A stretch of DNA of 64,000 nucleotides. It comes from Bradymonas sp963697525 (GTDB taxonomy: Bacteria > Myxococcota_A > Bradymonadia > Bradymonadales > Bradymonadaceae). Location of the stretch: positions 4,588,001 through 4,652,000 of the forward strand of contig OY969087.1 of the NCBI GenBank assembly GCA_963697525.1. The letters run 5' to 3'. Both the position numbers and the translations under genes were made by a program. Below, one piece after another: positions 58,727 through 64,000 of the stretch (position 1 is its first letter; each line of letters opens with the position of its first letter). The notes beneath the pieces were generated by a model. It was not told the origin of the DNA. It did not search any database and was given only the letters and a program-made list of their open reading frames with translations.

Positions 58727-59302
58727 TTACACGGACACGACGTGGATGTCGGGGTCGACCTGGTCGCGGATGAGGTTTTCGATGGCCATCAGCGTGCCGC
58801 TGATCGACGCCGGGCAGGTCCCGCAGGCGCCCTGGTAGCGAATCATCAACTGGTCGTCCATCAACGCCTTGATCTCCAGGCCACCGCCATCGCCCTGCAA
58901 ATAGGGCATGATCTGTTCCTCGAGGATCATGCGAATGGCCTCCATGCGCGGGTCGTTCAACCCGGCGTCTTCGTCGGAGATCCCGTCGGCGTCGTCCTCG
59001 CTGCTGGCCGCGCCCGTCGGCGGGCGGGCGTCGTCGAGCTCGGCCGCACGGATGGGTTCGGCGATCTCGCGCATCAATCCGTGCCAATCGGCGTCTCCGT
59101 CCTGGGTGACGGTGAGCCACCGGTCGGCAAAGAACAGTGATTTGACGTGCTCGATGGCCATGATCTTCTTGGCCAGCGGCACCCCTTCGGCGGCCTCCGC
59201 ACTCTCGAATGAGCGCGTCGTGCCCCCCAGCGTTAACTGCTGGTCGAGCACGAACTTCACCGCGTTGGGATTGGGCGTGTACTCGATTTCTTCGATCTTC
59301 AT
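58727..59302 (-). CDS. nfu: NifU-like iron-sulfur carrier (Nfu)
   Basis: The protein has 191 residues. An N-terminal Nfu_N domain (EYTPNPNAVKFVLDQQL, VKSLFFADRWLTV) and an acidic linker precede a C-terminal NifU domain with the cluster-binding GACGTCPAS. The protein carries 4Fe-4S clusters to apo-targets. It ends the suf cluster, 101 bp after sufU, with a palindromic repeat in that gap and a terminator after it. Confidence 0.92.
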   Translation of the reverse strand: MKIEEIEYTPNPNAVKFVLDQQLTLGGTTRSFESAEAAEGVPLAKKIMAIEHVKSLFFADRWLTVTQDGDADWHGLMREIAEPIRAAELDDARPPTGAASSEDDADGISDEDAGLNDPRMEAIRMILEEQIMPYLQGDGGGLEIKALMDDQLMIRYQGACGTCPASISGTLMAIENLIRDQVDPDIHVVSV

Positions 59303-59323
59303 AGCTGTCTCAACGTTGTATTT

Positions 59324-59400
59324 TCACCGCAGCGGGCACCGAGAACACAGAGGAAAACTCTCTCGAAAAAACTCGGTGACCTCGGTGCCCGCTGCGGTGA
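59324..59400. repeat. palindromic repeat between nfu and sufU
   Basis: Perfect 20-bp inverted arms (TCACCGCAGCGGGCACCGAG and complement) enclose a 37-nt centre with AACACAGAGGAAAAC. It is related to the repeat at 63307-63388. Confidence 0.88.
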
Positions 59401-59403
59401 TAC

Positions 59404-59883
59404 TTAATCCTCGCCGAACGGATCGTCGTCGCCCTCGGTCGAGGTTGCGCCTTTGCCTTCGAGCGCCGCGTGCAGCGTGTGCCACGGCAGCACGGCGCAT
59501 TTGACGCGCTCGGGGCGCTGGCAGACGCCTTCGAACACCTTGAGGTGGCCGAGCTTGTTGTCCTCGATGTCGTCGACCTTGCCGGTCAGCATCAGGCGGA
59601 ATTGCTCGATGAGCTCCTCGGCCTCGGCGACGCTCTTGCCCTTGACGTGTTGGGTCATCATCGAGGCGGCGGCCTTGGAGATGGCGCAGCCGGACCCGCT
59701 GAAGCGGATATCCTCGATGGTGCCATCGTCATCGACCACCAGCGCCTCGACCTCGTAGGTGTCGCCGCACAGCGGGTTATGCCCGTGCGCGTGGCGGTTG
59801 GCGCCCTCGAGGGGGCCGAAGTTGCGCGGCTTTTTGTTGTGGTCGAGGATGACGTCTTGGTACAGGTTTCTGAGGTTTGCCAT
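59404..59883 (-). CDS. sufU: SufU-type iron-sulfur assembly protein
   Basis: The protein has 159 residues. It has LYQDVILDHNKKPRNFG at the start and three conserved cysteines in NPLCGDTYEV, GSGCAISKAA and RVKCAVLPWHTL; the aspartate beside the first cysteine fits SufU zinc coordination. SufU accepts persulfide sulfur from SufS. The C-terminus is an acidic tail. It lies 4 bp after sufS. Confidence 0.93.
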   Translation of the reverse strand: MANLRNLYQDVILDHNKKPRNFGPLEGANRHAHGHNPLCGDTYEVEALVVDDDGTIEDIRFSGSGCAISKAAASMMTQHVKGKSVAEAEELIEQFRLMLTGKVDDIEDNKLGHLKVFEGVCQRPERVKCAVLPWHTLHAALEGKGATSTEGDDDPFGED

Positions 59884-59887
59884 AGTC

Positions 59888-61165
<1,278 letters not shown>

Positions 61166-61176
61166 GGGCGTTGCCG

Positions 61177-62490
61177 TTATCTCTTGGAGGTGCGCCGGGA
61201 GACGGCGTCCTCGAGGGCTTCTTTGACCGAGGCGACCGGAACGGTCTCGATGACCTCGGCGGCGAAAGCGTAGACCAGCATATCCCGCGCGATATCCTCG
61301 GGAAGGCCGCGGCTCTTCAGGTAAAAGATCTGGTCTTCCTCGAGCTGGCCGATGGTCGCACCGTGGGTGCATTTGACGTCATCGGCGAAGATCTCGAGCT
61401 GGGGCTTGGCGTTGACCTTGGCCTTGTCGGACAACAGCAACGTGCGGTTGAGCTGGTAGGCGTCGATGATCTGTGCCTTGGGTTGCACGAAGATCTTGCC
61501 GTTGAACACCGCATGGGAGGCGTCGTCGAGCACCATCTTGTGCAATTGGTGGCTGCCGCTGTGCGGCTTGCGATGGTCCATGACCGTGTGGGTGTCGGAG
61601 ACCTGCCGCCCGCTCAGCACCGCCAGCCCGTCGAGCGTGCAATCGATCTGCTCGGCGTCGCCGTTGGCGTACACGTCGTAGCGCGACAGCTTCGCCCCCA
61701 GGGTGATCGTCTGGGAGACGTAGGACGCCCCCTTGGCCAGATCCACGGCCGTGCGCTCGATATGGTAGGCGGCCAGGCTCTCGCGCTGGACCTTGGTGTG
61801 GCGCAGGGTGGCGCTGTCGGCCACGACGATCTCGTCGACCACGTTGTTGAAGTAGGTGCTCGCGTGCGGCCCCACGTAGTCCTCGACCAGCGTGGCCTTG
61901 CTGCCCCGCCCCACGACCACCAGATTGCGCGGATGCGCCGCGAAGGCCGTGGCCGACTCGGTGGCGATGTGCAGCAGATGGATCGCGCCGTCGACGGCGA
62001 CGTCGGCCTCCACGACGACATAGGCGCCGTCGGTGAACCCGGCGGCGTTGGCCGCGGCGAAGTAGTCGTCGGCGTAGTACGTGGCGACGTTGCCCAGGTG
62101 CTCGGCGACCGCCGCCGGCATCGGCGTCTGACCGGCGAAGTTGCCCACCTGGACGCCGTCGGGCAGCGCGGAGGTGTCCGACAACTCGGCGTGGAACCGC
62201 CCATTGACGAAGACCAGGCGCTGGCCGTCGGCCTCGGGGAGCGCGTAATCGGCGACCATCGCCTCGTTGACCGCGGCGTCGACGGCGTCGGCGGGCACAA
62301 AGTCGGTGCCCACCAGCCCGCGCAGCCGGATGAAGCGAAACTCCTCGTCTTTGGGCCCCGGAAGGCGCAACTGCGCCAGCTTCGCGCGTGCGGCTTTGCG
62401 AAGCTTTGCGGCCGGCGTCGGCGCGGTGGAGTCGCCGGTGATCGCCCGAGCGAACGCCTGCGAGACATCTATCTGTTCACTGACTGCCAT
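61177..62490 (-). CDS. sufD: Fe-S cluster assembly protein SufD
   Basis: The protein has 437 residues. It has an N-terminal helical part with LRLPGPKDEEFRFIRLRGLV, then a right-handed beta-helix core with VVVGRGSKATLVEDYVG, TDTHTVMDHRKPHSGSH (the SufD H-x-x-P-x-x-x-S region) and a closing DVKCTHGATIGQLEEDQIFYL containing the conserved C-x-H-G. It is a scaffold component with SufB and SufC. It lies 10 bp after sufC. Confidence 0.95.
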   Translation of the reverse strand: MAVSEQIDVSQAFARAITGDSTAPTPAAKLRKAARAKLAQLRLPGPKDEEFRFIRLRGLVGTDFVPADAVDAAVNEAMVADYALPEADGQRLVFVNGRFHAELSDTSALPDGVQVGNFAGQTPMPAAVAEHLGNVATYYADDYFAAANAAGFTDGAYVVVEADVAVDGAIHLLHIATESATAFAAHPRNLVVVGRGSKATLVEDYVGPHASTYFNNVVDEIVVADSATLRHTKVQRESLAAYHIERTAVDLAKGASYVSQTITLGAKLSRYDVYANGDAEQIDCTLDGLAVLSGRQVSDTHTVMDHRKPHSGSHQLHKMVLDDASHAVFNGKIFVQPKAQIIDAYQLNRTLLLSDKAKVNAKPQLEIFADDVKCTHGATIGQLEEDQIFYLKSRGLPEDIARDMLVYAFAAEVIETVPVASVKEALEDAVSRRTSKR

Positions 62491-62500
62491 GTCGTCTTCC

Positions 62501-63256
<756 letters not shown>

Positions 63257-63306
63257 TGTGAAACCTTTCGTCAGGGGTTCAGGGGTCTAGGGATTCAGGG
63301 TCCAGG

Positions 63307-63388
63307 TTCACCACAGAGGGCACAGAGAGCACGGAGGAAAACCTCTTAGGATGCCGTTCTCTGTGGCCTCTGTGACCTCTGTGGTGAA
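63307..63388. repeat. palindromic repeat between sufC and sufB
   Basis: 13-bp perfect inverted ends (TTCACCACAGAGG and complement), with further imperfect pairing inward and a core AGCACGGAGGAAAACC. The layout and core resemble the repeat between nfu and sufU. Confidence 0.85.
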
Positions 63389-63401
63389 TCAATAAATTGA
63401 G

Positions 63402-64000
<599 letters not shown>

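Overview
This is a GC-rich bacterial chromosome segment with dense, mostly housekeeping genes. Several features suggest a Myxococcota/Bradymonadales-type bacterium (former Deltaproteobacteria): many large Cys-rich or Asp/Gly-rich lipoproteins, two Ser/Thr kinases with PEGA-like C-termini around an FHA-sigma54 activator, a small protein resembling the myxobacterial TIGR04563 family, a lysozyme-like lipoprotein with a MYXO-CTERM-like tail, a fused isobutyryl-CoA mutase and a type 2 IPP isomerase. This assignment is inferred from gene content. The 16S gene could not be searched here.

Layout. 1-4244: two tandem paralogous PPC-type surface lipoproteins, the first cut by the window edge. 4250-6242 (minus): a small membrane protein, isocitrate dehydrogenase and an acidic orphan. 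6333-11765 (plus): a run of a PLP-dependent deaminase, LMW phosphatase, ruvC, ruvA, ruvB, a FolE-like protein with changed active-site residues, and a TrxR-like flavoprotein without its redox cysteines. 11766-12716: a GxxExxY gene between purine-rich and pyrimidine-rich tracts. 12794-14430: biotin carboxylase plus a minimal biotinyl carrier. 14539-19462 (minus): a pentaheme lipoprotein, murD and a divergent murC-like ligase. 19687-23807: lipoproteins, a small ribbon-helix-helix-like protein and mazG. 23976-30716 (plus): a membrane protein pair, phoH, a 7TM-HD phosphohydrolase and ybeY.

30984-36753 (minus) is a complete rRNA operon read 16S-23S-5S. It has tandem promoters, boxA-like sites, two long processing stems and a palindromic terminator. 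I see no tRNA gene in its spacer. 36969-40828 (plus): an exported protein and an SppA protease with a barrel-like N-terminal domain. 40848-46508: kinase, FHA-sigma54 regulator, kinase. 46509-47664 has no convincing gene but holds two different hairpin repeat arrays. 47665-52820: IPP isomerase, a FAD monooxygenase divergent from an AraC regulator, and a lipoprotein. 52825-56064: the fused acyl-CoA mutase. 56491-58644: the GH25 lipoprotein. 58727-64000 (minus): a suf iron-sulfur operon, sufB(partial)-sufC-sufD-sufS-sufU-nfu, with two related palindromic repeats in its two wide gaps.

I found no phage, IS element, integrase or Cas gene. The least explained items are the FolE-like/TrxR-like pair, the MurC-like ligase, the alternating hairpin array at 46726-46905 and the GxxExxY element.
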